This document shows, piece by piece, positions 11,974 through 25,674 of a stretch of DNA of 64,000 bases. Position 1 is the first letter of the stretch. Each line of letters starts with the position of its first letter. The stretch is from Lucifuga dentata. Its lineage: Eukaryota; Chordata; Actinopteri; Ophidiiformes; Bythitidae. The stretch is taken from assembly GCA_014773175.1 (NCBI GenBank), contig VXCM01000689.1, positions 149,384 through 213,383 of the forward strand, given 5' to 3'. The position numbers were made by a program, and so were the translations under genes. The notes under the pieces are model-generated. The model ran no database searches. It was given only the letters and a program-made list of their open reading frames with translations, and was not told the DNA's origin.

Positions 11974-13218
11974 CGCTAAATTTAAGGTAAGGTTCTTCTA
12001 TAGCTGTTTATGTAAAGACACTGACTGATACATTTGAAACAGTTTGCCATCCGTCTGCGTTATATATCCTGCACAGGTTTGTGGGGGACGGGGGTCATAT
12101 CCTCTGAGGGAAAGGTGAGGTACATCCTGGACAGGTCGTAGAGCTGCTGACATGCTAAGATTGTGCTGATGTAACTCAGGACTTGTTGTAACTTCCTAAC
12201 AGCAACACTCAATGCTTATCACTTCAGCCATGGAGCAGTTTATTTGCAGTACCTGCTGAGAGAATATGTAGGTTTCCCCAGTTTCTACATTCTAAGCCAG
12301 GAGACAACGGTCAAGTAGCCTCAAACTGAAAAATCAGGAATGTGTGTGTGTGTATATGTGTGCATGCGCATGCCTGTGCCTGTGCAGCATTGCTGGTGAT
12401 TGTTGAGATGAAGTTGTTGAGTTCCACAGCACTGCTGCCTGCCAGGCTCCTGCAGCTTATGTGTTGAACAGTGTTCACCCGCACTGTCACTGCCTCTCCT
12501 GTTTGACTTGGCCTCAGAGTAGGCAGAAATTCAAAAATTGCAGTTTGGAGAAGGAACCCTTTGTGCTTTCTGTGGGGGGTTTGTGACTGAGAAGTGTGTT
12601 TTGATGTGCCAGCAGCTCTAGAGACCTTGGGGCACTCAGTCATTTTGCTTTGCTTAATAAAATTCAAACTTTTCCTCTCTGACATGCACTAGATGACAGT
12701 AATGGGTTTGCCGTTTGGAGTTCCTCGCTGTTCTGATGAAATCTGGGCCTCGGAGTCTTGCATTATCAGTCTCTTATTTCTACCTATCCACAGGTAGGAG
12801 GACATTAAATGAATAAAGAATATATTAAACATGAAAAGTGCGAGACTACCTGACTGTACGTCATGACAGAATGATTTTTACCATTTCTTAGCCAGTAAGC
12901 CTTGCAGGTATTTGCAGGTATACTGGTATTTGTTTCGTGTAAACCTGCTCGCTGAATTTGACCGGCGACGTTTTCCCTTTCCAGAGCCTCCTGCTCTTCA
13001 TTATTCAACATTTGCTCCAGTTGTGGCAGGTTATATTTAGAAGCGTTGTTGGGGAAACCAACACGCGGTGTGCGCCAAAGGTAGTCAGAGGCTTGCTGCT
13101 CCATTCTGAATCTGGTTGCGGGTCGGGCCACCTCAAAAATCATCGCCATATGCCTCGGCCTTCCTTGCTGTCTCCTCTCATGACATTGTTTGTGTTCGCT
13201 CTTCTGACTCATCCTCAT

Positions 13219-13351
13219 CCCGCTCCTCTCATGGCTTCTCCCTCAGCAGAGCCTGTCTGTTGTTTCTGTCAGCACAGCGCGAGTNCCCGCTCCTCTCATG
13301 GCTTCTCCCTCAGCAGAGCCTGTCTGTTGTTTCTGTCAGCACAGCGCGAGT
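13219..13351. repeat. Direct duplication (66 bp x2) around N at 13285
   Basis: Bases 13219-13284 and 13286-13351 are identical and separated by a single N, the pattern of an unmerged contig overlap. Confidence 0.9.
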
Positions 13352-16300
13352 GGTTCTTCATCCACTCGCGCTCAAGCCCAGGCCTCGCTCCGCTCCACGT
13401 TTTCTCCCATTTGTCACGGATAAACATCGTCTCAGTTCTCCCTTGTATGAGATCTCTCTCTCTCACCCACCATTACTCTTTCTGACACCCACCTACACTT
13501 ACCGCGCATGTAGTATTCGCTAAAGGAACTCGTGTGTTTGCCCACTAAACTAGCATAAATCATTAGCTTCCATGTGTTTTTTTTTTTTTTTTTTNTTTTT
13601 TTTTTTTTTTTTCACTTTGTCTTTCTTTGCTTATTTGAGGCATTCAGCAGTCACTCTACATGGTTTAATCTCAATGCCAGCTTTATCGCTGCTTCAGCGT
13701 TTTGCTTGTCTAAGAGTCTCACTTTTTGACATACAGCACAACTGCTGTGCTATACCTTGTTATTTGTACGATTTAGTCATGAAAAGTATTCAGCGTGACA
13801 CTCCTAAGCGACGTCCAGTGGATTATCGTATTCCTAATCTTTGCTGGATTTGGATTTACAGCACGGATGCAAGTCAGTAGGCATGAGGCCAGTGGCAGAC
13901 ATATCAACATAACATTGAGTAGCTTGCTTTCACCTGCAGGCCATCAAAGTTTTCATCTTTACATCACACTTTGCTTATCTCCCTGGATGGGGGCATTATC
14001 TCCTTCTGGCTGCTCCAGCTCCATTACTTAGCTGGCAGTCCTGAGCATCAGCCCTTCATAATACAGCGGTCCATTAGATTGCATCAACAGATTTAGAGTG
14101 TCTTTCTCTCGCATTGCATCTGTTTTTTTCGTCCTTCTGCACTCGGCTGTCAGAGAAATGGAGGGCTTGGGTCTGTATTTAGCAGTGGCTTTATGTCCAG
14201 CAGTACTGACTGCTAGGGCGCGGAAATATGGACAACATATTATTACACCATGTATAATTTTATATCACAATAAGAATAGATTTAGAACCCTTCGTACTAA
14301 GTACAGATCATTTCACTCACTTCATTTTGTGGAATGATGCAAGTCACCTCACATAGAGTTCAGTTTGATTGAAGTTTGACCTTGAAAATAACAAGACTCT
14401 TCAACAGCCAGACAGTTTCAGAGAGAGGGAATGATTGACCTCTGATTCAGGAATTATTGATTGTTTCTATCATTGCTCTTATAATTGTATGGCGAAATAA
14501 AACATACAGCATAGCCAAAGATTTGCTACATGGTTTCAGTGAGTGTAAGGACTGAAAGAGAAGGTCAAATAAGGAAGTGTTTAAAAAAAATTAGAATAAT
14601 TTATAACTTCTGAAATGCTACCATTAGCCATACTAGTCATGCTAGCTCCAGCCGCTTGTGTTTACCTGTGCCCCCCCATTATTTCTGTTCCCACTTACTT
14701 TTCGCCACATCACACTAGTAAATGTCACCTTGCCAATTTCAATCTAACTGCCTTTATACAACATCAACTAAGCCGAAATTGCATCAACTCAAGCGAAAAA
14801 TGTGCCTGCAGAATCACAGCTTTATTTCAATAAATGACAATAAATGCTGACAAATATTGGTCCATTGGCTGTGGATAAAGTGCATGTGCTATATACCTAC
14901 AGCAAATTTGCTAAGGCCCAGTCTCTCTGCCACAGATTGCAGTTTTTTCATGGCCAGAAGGGAGAGTGACTCACTCTTATCCGCCCTCACATTCAGAGAG
15001 AGAGAGAGAGACAGAGAGGGAGGGAGAGAGAGAGCAGCAAGTGCTTTGTGTGACAGTGATGTGTTCAGATAAAGACAGCAGAGGTGTGGTGACTGTCTGT
15101 GTTCTGTCCGGCATCTTAATGTGCTGCTCCCGTCACCTAAAAGCTTGAAACTGAACATGTTAGGCTGTGTTGCTCCTTTTTTCTGCCAGGAGCAACATGC
15201 ACTCTCTCTCTTTGACAACATCAGATATATTTACGTGAAATGAGCCAATTTGACACAGATGGAGCTCATGCTGGATGGATTGGTGCTGGTGGTGTTTGCG
15301 GCAGTAGTTGGTTTGAAGCTATTTCCTTGGAGGCCAGTAGACTGTCTGAAATATCATAAAACAAAACAAATGCGACATAACACTTTCATTTGGTACGTAC
15401 TATCGTTAATAAATAATTGTAAAACCTACGAGCCCAGAAGATTAAAAAGAGCCACATCGAAATTGTTTCTGGGTCCCTACTCATCTTTGAGTGCTTTAAT
15501 CCAGAAAAGCGATGCTGATGTTCGCTGCGTGTTTTGCCTGAAGGTGTTCACACTGACTTTCACTACTTGACCTCCTCGTGCTGATTGTGCTCCTCATTTC
15601 AGTGATTTTCACTAGTTTAATTGTGTGCAGCTATGTGTGCACACCTTTGTAATTGTCTTTGAATCTCCAGAAATATGAAGTTTTGTCTGGGGTTTTATTT
15701 TTCTCCACCCCTTTTGTTGGCAGGCTATTTGAATTTGGTTCATTTGGCTCATGCTATTATTTCTCAGGCGGTAGCAGGGCTACCTGGCTGCCTCACTGTG
15801 CTATGTGTGCGTGTGTTTTTGTCCTTTGGTTTGTAGGTTACAAGTGCTGACTGAGCTGCTTGTGGCTGTTATGTTGTCTAGACGAACCCCATCACATCTC
15901 ACCTGACTGTCCTCAGTATCTGCCATATGCTACAGTGAGATGAATACCCTGTGTGTTCTAGACCCCCCACCCCCATCCCCACCCCCCAAACACTGGACAG
16001 CAGCTTTTCATGTCTCTTCATACTCTGGTCCTGCTGCACATTCATTCATCGCCTAAGACTTGCATCAGAGCATTTAGAAAAGAGCCACCATTTTGGTAAA
16101 GGCAGCACGTGGGAACATGACACACGTTATAGATAAAATTTTAATAGGTTAAATGTTGACATTACAGTGTTTCCCACAAGTTGAAAATTTACTTGTGGCG
16201 GTATGGGCAGGCATGCTGTGTATCCAAGCCTCCAAGGCCCCCTCCCCGACACAATCTTATTCCATTCAGTCAAATAGAAATATACATACACAAAAAATAG

Positions 16301-17894
16301 AAATATACATGTGCAGTTCATCTTCTCACTGTGTGTGCGCGTCAGTGTGTGTGTGACAGCAGTGTCGCTGTTGTATGGTTTTTTTTAAGGCTGGGTCGTC
16401 CTGTGTTACCTGGGCGGGTCTTCATTTGTCAGGAAAGTAGAGCCTATGTATGGGAAATTGCATTATTGTACATGTGAATATTTCTTCTTTAGTAAAAAAA
16501 AAAATTATGATCATGCAGGTGGCAATCAAGGCTTTGTGTTTGTGTTGTGCTGTTGTGCTAAAAACATTGAAAAATCATTTGACTTAGTGGGTACATCACT
16601 GATATTCATCAGTCACGTTTTGACTTCATTTTTGAGCACATTAGCCTTTCATTCACATCCAATTACGGAGCAGTCTTTTCATATTTGTTTTAATCTGACA
16701 TAATACATGTGATTCCACCCTATTGAGGGAATTAGGTTTTAAAATATAGATTCTGTGAAATCCTCCACAGTTCAGTGCAGACAGAATCCATAGATGCTGA
16801 AACTGTCTTTCTGATGTGGTTCTATGGCAGACTCTGAACTGTAAATTACTCACCACTTAATTATTCTGCTGATGTTTGTCAGCAGAAGGAAATTATGCTG
16901 CTAAACAAGCCAAGTGACAAACCTGCAAACTGTATTTACTAGATACATTACAGGCTGTATATGTGCAGCTTGCTCCTTTAAAATAAATATACATTTTGAC
17001 TGGTGGGCTTGTGTATCGGGCTGCGTGATATGGCCTCAAAAATTGTCTGTAACTATGAGTAACATTTCAGAGAGAACAGCAATGGCACGACCAGCTGTCT
17101 GTGTGCATTTGGAGTGTATATTCAAACACAGCAACAAAGAGGCGCATTCAAAACTAGGAAATATATCCATGACCACAATTGTGAAAATGGCTGAAATCAG
17201 ACTCCACCACCAGTAGTCCTTGGAGCCAAAACGCATTTTAAAAACACAGCATTGCAGAGACAGATGAGATGATCAGGATATATGGATGTATGTATGTATA
17301 TATATATATAGAATCTGTAACGCTGTCCGTCTCCATTTTTTAACCTGCTACATGTAAAGGTGCATTTGGTTTAAAATGGAAATGTGATTACATATTTTGA
17401 TTGGCCTGTTAGTGACATTGCTGGAGTTAACAGCAGTGGATGACATGCTGATGTGTGACACTTCAAATCTGGTCTTCCTGTAAAGATGGCACGGTCAAAG
17501 CAATATGTTGGAGCATATTTCTAAGTGTGAAGTTTCTATACTGTTACCTGGGTGGACCGCCCAGGTAGCTTCTGTTTGCACTACTGTCCTATAATTCTCA
17601 ACCCTTTCCTCCCTCTGTTGTTGCTATGATGTTGAGCACTCGACTCTGAATCAAAAGATTCTGCACCACTTCTCTCATCAGAGCTCCACAGCTCCATGTT
17701 AAGCATAGATCTTATTGGAGTACAGGTTTAATTGCCATCATAATCTTAAGACACAAGACATCGTAAATTGGAATGGTGAAGCTGCTAGACGATTTCTGCC
17801 ATCTTCCGAGTGTGTTTGTGTGCTTCCGAGCCCACAGACAGGTCATTGAGTTCAGCCTCACTGCAGCTATGAGACACTTGCATCAGCTCATTGT

Positions 17895-18023
17895 TCTCCT
17901 TTCAAACCAGTTCAGCTTCAGTTTCATTGTCAAGCTGTGCTTTTTTTTTTTTCTCAGCNTCTCCTTTCAAACCAGTTCAGCTTCAGTTTCATTGTCAAGC
18001 TGTGCTTTTTTTTTTTTCTCAGC
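17895..18023. repeat. Direct duplication (64 bp x2) around N at 17959
   Basis: Bases 17895-17958 and 17960-18023 are identical, each ending in poly-T then CTCAGC. Probably an assembly overlap. Confidence 0.9.
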
Positions 18024-19165
18024 AGAAATGTTGCCACTGGCCTCATGTTCAGTTTACCTGTGCCCCAGTTGGCGTTATATTCTCCAACTTTCCAGTGCTG
18101 TTCCTCCCATAGCCAGCTGGGGTGAGCAGCAGAGAAATGAGGTCCAGCATAGCATTTGAAAAAAAAGAAAAAGCGCAGCACCTGTCGCAAAGGCATAAGG
18201 AGACAGAGAGGATGCTGCTAAACCAGCAATAATGTCTTTCTGTGTATGTTTGCTCCCTCTATTTATGTATCATCTACACTGAAAAAGAGGAGCACCTGTA
18301 CAATACATTTTACTTTTAAGATGCTTATCTTATTATAGGTGTCTGTGTTTTTGTTTGTTTGTTTTTTAACTTTCTGTCAGAGGGGACGCAGCTCTGCATT
18401 CATTTTAAAGGATGTAATTTGTGGTGGTGATATAGTTTTGGTGTTATTGGATTGCATTATATTGAAAGCTTGAGAGTCATGTGAAAATTCATTTGGCCAA
18501 AAGTTTGCAAGGAGGGTCAGAAACCTAGATGTGATGATGTATTGCCGCATTCAATCCCCAATCTGAGTTTAATTTATGGCCTTGTTTTAGCCTGATGGAG
18601 GAACAGCATCAGAGATGTGGAGTTACCCATTAAATGCTAACTCATGGCTCAATGTTCTACATTTGTTTGAAGATGTTTTATTTTAAATAAGCAGCACGCG
18701 CGCACCCCACCCCCCGTTTTCAGTACAAACAGTATAATTTATGTGCAGAGGAATAATTTATTTCTCATATCTGACATTGTCATATCAACAAAGTCATAAT
18801 ATATCACATAGCTGTTCCACAGCAATCTAGCCGTGCCTTTTCCTCTACAGAGGTTTGCTTGTGTGTTTTTAGTATGGGTGTGTGCACATATGAGTTTGTG
18901 TCAACAGTAAGTAATTGGTCCAAGTGTCGTACAGCCTCTTTGACTTGTTATGCTTCCCAACTTCATGTTCTTTCCTCCCCCCCAAAGGGTTAACCCCACA
19001 GCAGTTGCTATGGCAACTGCCTTATGGTCGGCCCACTTTAATAGTTTGAAAAGGGGAGGGTGATGTGTATAGGGTTGGAGTGGCTTAATGGAGCTGGAAC
19101 TGTACGTGATCGGGAATGAGATGAGGCAGATCTGCTACTCACCTGTCCTGTAGTGAAGAGTAACA

Positions 19166-19202
<37 letters not shown>

Positions 19203-19715
19203 TCAAGGCTGGCCTGCCCTCAGTGCTGGTGGGATAATCTGGTGAATCTCTGTAGCAGCATGCGTTCCCACCTGTTAGCAGAGATCCACGTTCTCACTTC
19301 AATCACTGCCACTTTACTGGTGGGGGGGTGTTAAGGGGGTGTGCCAGCCAATATGTGAGTGTGTGGCTTTATGATAGCAAAGCCACTTCAGCCTTTTATT
19401 CCTGAAAAGACAACTGGGTTGATGGGTTAGGGAAGGGGTTGGCAATTTTTCTAATGTCAAACCAAAAAAAAAAAAAAANAAAAAAAAAAAAAAGCAGCAT
19501 GGCATGGCAGTCTGAGTTGGTGTGATTGTAAATGATTATGTAATGTGGTCTTTGTTGCTGTGTTGCTGTGCTGCTGCAGCGTTAGCTCTGGTGAACACAA
19601 ACGTTTGACTAACTGTTAGCACATTAGAGCTGCACTTTCATGTGCATTGCTACTAACCTTGCCTGATGTTATCAAGTTTTTAAAACATGGATTTGCTTTT
19701 TGGAATATAACTGCA

Positions 19716-19763
19716 ATTTTAAAAAGCATAAAATACATAAATGTATTTTATGCTTTTTAAAAT
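19716..19763. repeat. Perfect AT-rich hairpin, 23-bp arms, 2-nt centre
   Basis: Arms at 19716-19738 and 19741-19763 are exact reverse complements (left arm starts ATTTTAAAAAGCATAAAATA), with AA between them. The whole 48 bases is a near-complete palindrome. It may be the collapsed core of a small foldback element or a fragile-site-like AT palindrome. No flanking target duplication was found. Confidence 0.9.
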
Positions 19764-20395
19764 GCATGCATATGCATCTACGCTGCACTTTGTCATGCTA
19801 GTGTGAAGCAGTAGAGAGGAAAGTTGGACTCGCTGATCTAGTTCCAGGTTTGGGATAAATAGGTCTGTGTGGTTGAACTTTGGACAGGGAAGACTACGGT
19901 TCCCAGCACCCAAGAGTACAGAGCAATGCAGGGCTTTACTACAGCACTGTGTCTGATCTGAGCTGAAGTGGCCAAACCTCTCTGCCCACCCTGTTAGCTG
20001 TTATAACCACAGAATGCCAAATAACTACCAACTGTTATGCTCTGAAAATGGATCTTTCAAAGACAACAACAAGCAGATCCCACTCCTATATGGCATGGTC
20101 ATGCTGTTTTTAAACATCAGCAGCTAAGTAGTGTAAATCAGTCATTATGGTAGCTCTGGAGGATGGCTGGCAGCTGTTGGGGCTAGAATATAGTCTTTGA
20201 CCAGCTGCTTTTGCAATATGTCAGTGCCAATATCAGTGTTTTGTTCAAGCGAACCCCGTCTGACTGGGATGGTACATTCCTGATCTCTTGCAGTCGCACC
20301 AGAACACCACAAACTCTCCTTTTCTGCATCACACTCTAGCTCATTTCACAACAGTGCCAACCTCCCTTGTGATTTAGTGCTTACGCCTGGCAGCG

Positions 20396-20424
20396 GGAGG
20401 AGGAGGAGGAGGAGGAGGAGGAGG
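20396..20424. repeat. AGG trinucleotide repeat
   Basis: About nine AGG units. Its complement gives a proline run in a spurious reading frame. Confidence 0.9.
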
Positions 20425-23400
20425 GATGTATAGATGAAGGAGTGGGCAGCGATGCAGATAGAGAGGAGAAGCGTCGGGTAGAAAAATTAAGAAAAATAGT
20501 AAAGCTGTTGAGTGAGTCTGTGAATGTGGCAGAGCAAATGAGCTGAAGCGTGCGTCCTTTCGTTCAGTGTGGCTGCTGAAGCTGTTGGCTGAAGAAACAG
20601 CACACACACACACTCATTGGTCTCTTGCACTTCCCCTCTACCACTCAACGGCTTTCACACTCTGCAGAAACGTGAGCCTGAATAAATTGTCACACGCTCA
20701 CAGATTATCTGCCCAGGATGTTATTTTGTGCAGGGAGGATGTTTGAAATGCCAGTCACAGACACACTGCACCTCCCCCATCCTCTCTCTCTCCCACACAC
20801 ACCTCTTTTATAGTCTTGAGCAGCAGTGGATGAGTGCAGCATAGTAGTGCAGAGCTCTGCAGGGCTTATGTTTTTGTATTTTCTTTTTTTGAAGTGTGCA
20901 CATATGTGTTGGCAACATGCACGCGGACCAGCACGCATTGTGACAGTGTGGCATAATGAGGCAACATGTGAGCCGTTCTCACAGGGAGACTTTATGGAGA
21001 GGCTGATTTACAGCACAGCTATTCACACCATCCTGCTTGTTCCTCCACACCCTCCCCTCTGTCTTTCTCAATGAGCCTCTCCCTCTTTATCACTCCTTTC
21101 AGCCCCTTTCTGTCCTTTCTCTCCAGATCAGTCCCTTTCCCCCCTCATTCCTCTTTTTATGAGCATCCAGCCTCCCCAGCTCGCAGGGAGAGATGAGCCG
21201 TCGCAGGCAGGGAGGGAGGGAGGTAGATCGAGCTTGATCCAGGCATTGACAGAGTAGTGAAACCCAGCAGGGGTGTGAGCAACTAAATATAGAGCAGCTT
21301 TGGAGCAGTGATGATGTCACAAGCCAGAGAAGAGGAGTGAGGTAAACAAGGGGAAAAGAAGAACTGCGAGGCTCAGAGGCAGCATCACCACAGCTCTGCT
21401 CCTTTCCCACTTACAGATGTGCACAATCAGCTGTGTTTTACCTTGCATGCAGCAACAGGAAAACTGGCGGCGAGGGCTACTTCTTGATGTTACTGTACTG
21501 TCATATAGGATCAGTTATTTAAAAAGTTTCTAAAAAATTGGCACTTGCTGGCTTGAAGATGATCTGATGATGTGTTGCAAGACCGTATTGTTAGGACTAA
21601 AATGACGATCGAGTCAGTTATTAACTGTAATATGTGCCTTGATGATGTGCGGGACAAAATAATTATGACTGGTCATAATTTTATTTTTCAGTCACAGACG
21701 TACAAATGACATTGGCCAAATTCTGATATTCTACAGGACAATTTGTAAAGTCACTGAATCAGCTTCTCAGCTAATATCAAAGGTCCACAAACAGGAATAA
21801 GGCGAGCTGCCATTGCAAAGCCATGCTCCAGTGGCCATCGATGGTGCTGGAAATGTGAAAGCATCTTTAATGGGTTGCAGTAAGAGGAAATGTGAAGGAA
21901 AGCTAAGTGAAGCAGAGAGCATACCGTTCCAACATCTATGTATATACATACACACCACTCTTTTAGTGTCTTCCTCTGCTAACGTAACACACAGGACTCA
22001 CTGCTACTGCAGAAAGAAGGATTTAAACAGGGTGCAATACTACATGTTACTAAACTTTGTGTGTGTGTGTGTGTGTGTTATAAGGGAAGGGAAAGGGTGG
22101 AGAGGAAGTATTTGCTAGTAATCCAACCCAGACTTGATATCAGAGTTGCTTTTGTCGGGTCAGGCCCAGCGAGGGTTTTATTGCAATGCAGCAGCTGCAG
22201 CACAAAGCCCGGGCCTTTCTGTATTGATCGCTAAGCTTGATGGATTCTTAAGTACAGAAGGCTGGCTAGGCTTGAGCTGTCTTACATCATCTGCATTGAC
22301 TCAACCTGCTTTGCTGATAGCTCGCTCTCTTTAGAGAATCAACTAAAGCTACCGCCATTAGGAACGTTGCTGTTTCTTGTGTTTGGATTGTAGCAAAATG
22401 CATGGCGTGTGGAAAAAACGTTTTGCAATCAAAACAAAGTGTGTTTCCAGGGTCAGATTCAGGAGTTTGAGAGGAAGTAAGAGCTCAGAGAAAATGATAT
22501 CTGGTTGAGCAGAGCGATGCTAACTGGACTATTCACCGAAGCCTTTGTGTTGGTAAATATGCTGGCTGTAAAAGAGTAAAGCTGTCTCTCTTTGTGACCT
22601 TACTCAGATTGAGGAGTGTCTGCCTCATCATGCATTTCTAAATGTCTCTGTGTTGTTGCTCCGTTTTTTTTTTTTTTTTTTTTTTGACACATTGTAGTAA
22701 TTGTTGCCTTTCACTTAGCAACAAGCCTTAGCATAACAGCTGCCTTGGCATTTATTTCAGCCTAAATGATCTTTTTTTAAAGGGTAAACTTCTTAATGGT
22801 TCCACTGTAGATTCACATTTAACATTTCAGTGTGTAAGCATGCAACCTGAAAATTCATGAGTAAGGGCACCACTCAAAATAGGAAGATTGCAGTATGGAA
22901 ACTAACAGTTTGTACCTTGTTTAATTTGAAAATGGCTCATGAAACGTAGCCTCTGACTGTAGTTTATTTCATTTCTCATTTTTATTACATTTCTGAAAAC
23001 TCAAGAGTCCCATTTTTCTGTCAGTCTGAGCTTGGTTTGATGTTGTAAAACCCAATTTGTTTGTGTTGATGTGCACAGGCATGCACGTGTCTTCATGTAA
23101 TTTGGTGTAGTGTGGCTTTCTGGTGTAGGTTGCTAGGCAACATGCTTTCAAATTCTCAGTCGCAATCCCTGATTTTAGCTCCTAGAGACGGAGAAAGAAG
23201 CCAGAATGAGCAGGAGCTTCAGAGTGCATCTGAGCTTTCCAAACATCACGGTCTTTGTGACCTGCTCTCATCTCAACGTGCTCGTAGCAGCTTAATGTTA
23301 CTTCCAGTTATTTCAGTGAGCTAAGTGCTGTAAAAAGAGTTTACAGCCAGTCACTCCATCATGGAGAGATGCTTTTGTTTATGCAAAAGTTGCTCTACAA

Positions 23401-25138
23401 GCAGCAACAATACTGATCGCTAATTACTTTGCTGTGATTATGAATAGGATCTGTGACAGCAAAAAAGAAACACAAAGCACATTCACAGCATAGGTTGTGG
23501 TTTCATCAAATTGAATTTTATGTATTTGTCTTCAGAAAAATTGGATGGGAAATAAAACTGATTTCATGTGTGCACTTCAGTGAATAGACCTCGACAATAG
23601 TAATTTGACTCATCTTGGAGGAGTTGATGCTAAGAATAAACATGCTCATGTTTAATAAGAAATACAGTAAGAAATATCTTCTTCCACTACATATTAAATT
23701 AGCCCAAGTCATGCAGTTGCTAAGAAATTCCACTGAGTATCCACTCTTTATCATTGTTTATGCTGGCTTCATTTGTAGCTCAACATTTTACGTGTTTAAA
23801 GCCACATGGCTGACATTTAAAACTTCAACACTATTCAAAACCACTTTTCCAGGGTTTAAATAAATTATCTACTAACGAGAATGCACGTTTGTCTTTTCAA
23901 AGGCCCGTTAAAATTGGCAGAAAAGGAATGTGGGAAGCTGAGAGAGGAAGATGGAGGGCTCTTATGAAGTAGGCTGAGCAGAAAGTGGAGAGGGAGGGGT
24001 GGAGACAGGTTGGTTGTTGAAATGGAGCAACGCTACATGAGTTGGTGCGAGGCAAGCCAGAGGGAGCGAGGATGAGGAAAGAAGCAGAGAGAGCCGGCGC
24101 TGAGGGCATATGGGTAGTGTGTATGGGTAGTGTGTAGGATGATGAGCTAGCTAACACCCAAGCCGCACTGCAAAGCTTTTGTGTGCTTAATAAGAGTTGC
24201 TGGCAGCGGTCCAGCAGCTCTGGTTAGTGTAGGATTAGGCACGGACAATCAGGACCGCAGGATCAAAACAAGGGGCAGGAACGCCAGGGTCATTCTGCTT
24301 GCTAGGATACCATCTGCCTTGCTTGCCTGCCTGCCGCAGTCAGGGGGAGGGGAGAGAGGGNGGTGAATGGGGGAAGGGCAGACCACAGCTCTATGGGCAA
24401 CAACAGTGTGGAGGCAGAAAGTAAGCAGCTCTGCTCTGCTTACTTCAGCTTGCATTGCACTGCTTGTGCACGCACACACACAAACCTGAAATATATGCGT
24501 GAGCACTATTATCATCTGCAGATGTTTGTAGATGATAAAGACCTCCTTATTTTATTACAGGACTTAATAAAAAAGATCAGTTGCTTTGTATCAAGCAGTT
24601 TGTCCTGAGGTTGAAATACTAATACATCAGTAAAAATGTCTCCTCCTCTGAACTCTGTTGGCTATTTTTCCTACTCTGTTAACAAATAAAAATGTGGTAT
24701 GTGGAAAATATATGGTGTGTATAAATTCATTATTTTGATCTAAAGACATTGATGACTTTACTATAAGCTGATTGATAGATGGGATGAAAAGCTCCTTCAT
24801 CTGTCAGCATTCAGGCACATATATTTATATACATTACTTACATTTCAATATGTCTGTGTTTGTGTGTGTTTTACATTCATTTTCAGTGTGTGTGTTGGGG
24901 GGAGGGGGTGGGGTCTAAATGGATGACACACTGAGTCAACGCAGTTATGTTTACTATTCCAACATTATTGTGTTATTCTAAAATAAGATGCTGCCTTGGC
25001 TATGAGATGAATGGACACTATTCCTCCTATTATTTGCTCTCCGTTTCTCCTCTCTTCTTCCTCCTGCTTCAGCGTTATGCTTTCCCTTCCTCTCCCTCTC
25101 AGACACAACATTTCCTGCAGGCCCCATGACTGCCTCCA

Positions 25139-25160
25139 CCCCCACCACACACATACACAC

Positions 25161-25197
<37 letters not shown>

Positions 25198-25220
25198 NCC
25201 CCCACCACACACATACACAC

Positions 25221-25257
<37 letters not shown>
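25139..25257. repeat. Direct duplication (59 bp x2) around N at 25198
   Basis: Copies 25139-25197 and 25199-25257 are identical and end in a GA microsatellite. Probably an unmerged contig overlap. Confidence 0.9.
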
Positions 25258-25259
<2 letters not shown>

Positions 25260-25674
25260 AGAATAGCATGCAGGATTTGAATTGGTTTGGTCCCCCCTCC
25301 GTGTGTTAGTGGAATGGAAGAGTCCAGCAGCATTGTGCCTCGCCTGGTCTAAACACAGCATTGTTGGAGGGGGGTTCTGCATGGCTCCTACCCTCTACAT
25401 GAACTTAAGTTTGTGTTTAGCGCTTTCTAATGCCTTTACCTCAGGTTGCAGGACAAGTTTTACTTTTTCTCATTTTAGGAAAAAGGGAAACAGGTCAGTG
25501 CAAGACTGTATCTGAGAAATGGACAGTAAGCAAACAGAAGTTTATTGTTGTTGTGCATCACAATTAAGGAGCAGACCACCATGTTAATGATATAGCCTGT
25601 CCCTGTGTGCTGTGTGGGAGCATAGAGGAGGAATGGGGGTGGCAGGACAGGAGAAATAATATAGCTATGGAGAC

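Larger units (their letters stand above)
11974..25666. other. Non-coding intron sequence
   Basis: No gene is recognised. The stretch holds joins with duplicated flanks (13219-13351, 17895-18023), homopolymers broken by N (13595, 19479), a long AT-rich hairpin (19716-19763), an AGG tract (20396-20424) and a CA tract near 19165-19198. A lone hAT-like terminus (CAGTGTTTCCCACAAG) starts about 16166 without a matching partner. The reading frames at 12958-13485 and 13116-13523 run through an artificial duplication and show no domain. Confidence 0.55.

Noticed and set aside
12958..13523. Two overlapping long reading frames (175 and 135 codons)
   Set aside because: Both run through the false duplication at N 13285, show no domain, and are Ser/Leu/His-rich as expected from intron sequence.
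16166..16220. CAGTGTTTCCCACAAG, a possible hAT terminus
   Set aside because: No matching right end or target duplication was found nearby, so no element can be delimited.
24965..25382. Ser/Leu- and Arg/Glu-rich frames on both strands
   Set aside because: They arise from a GA microsatellite duplicated around the N at 25198.
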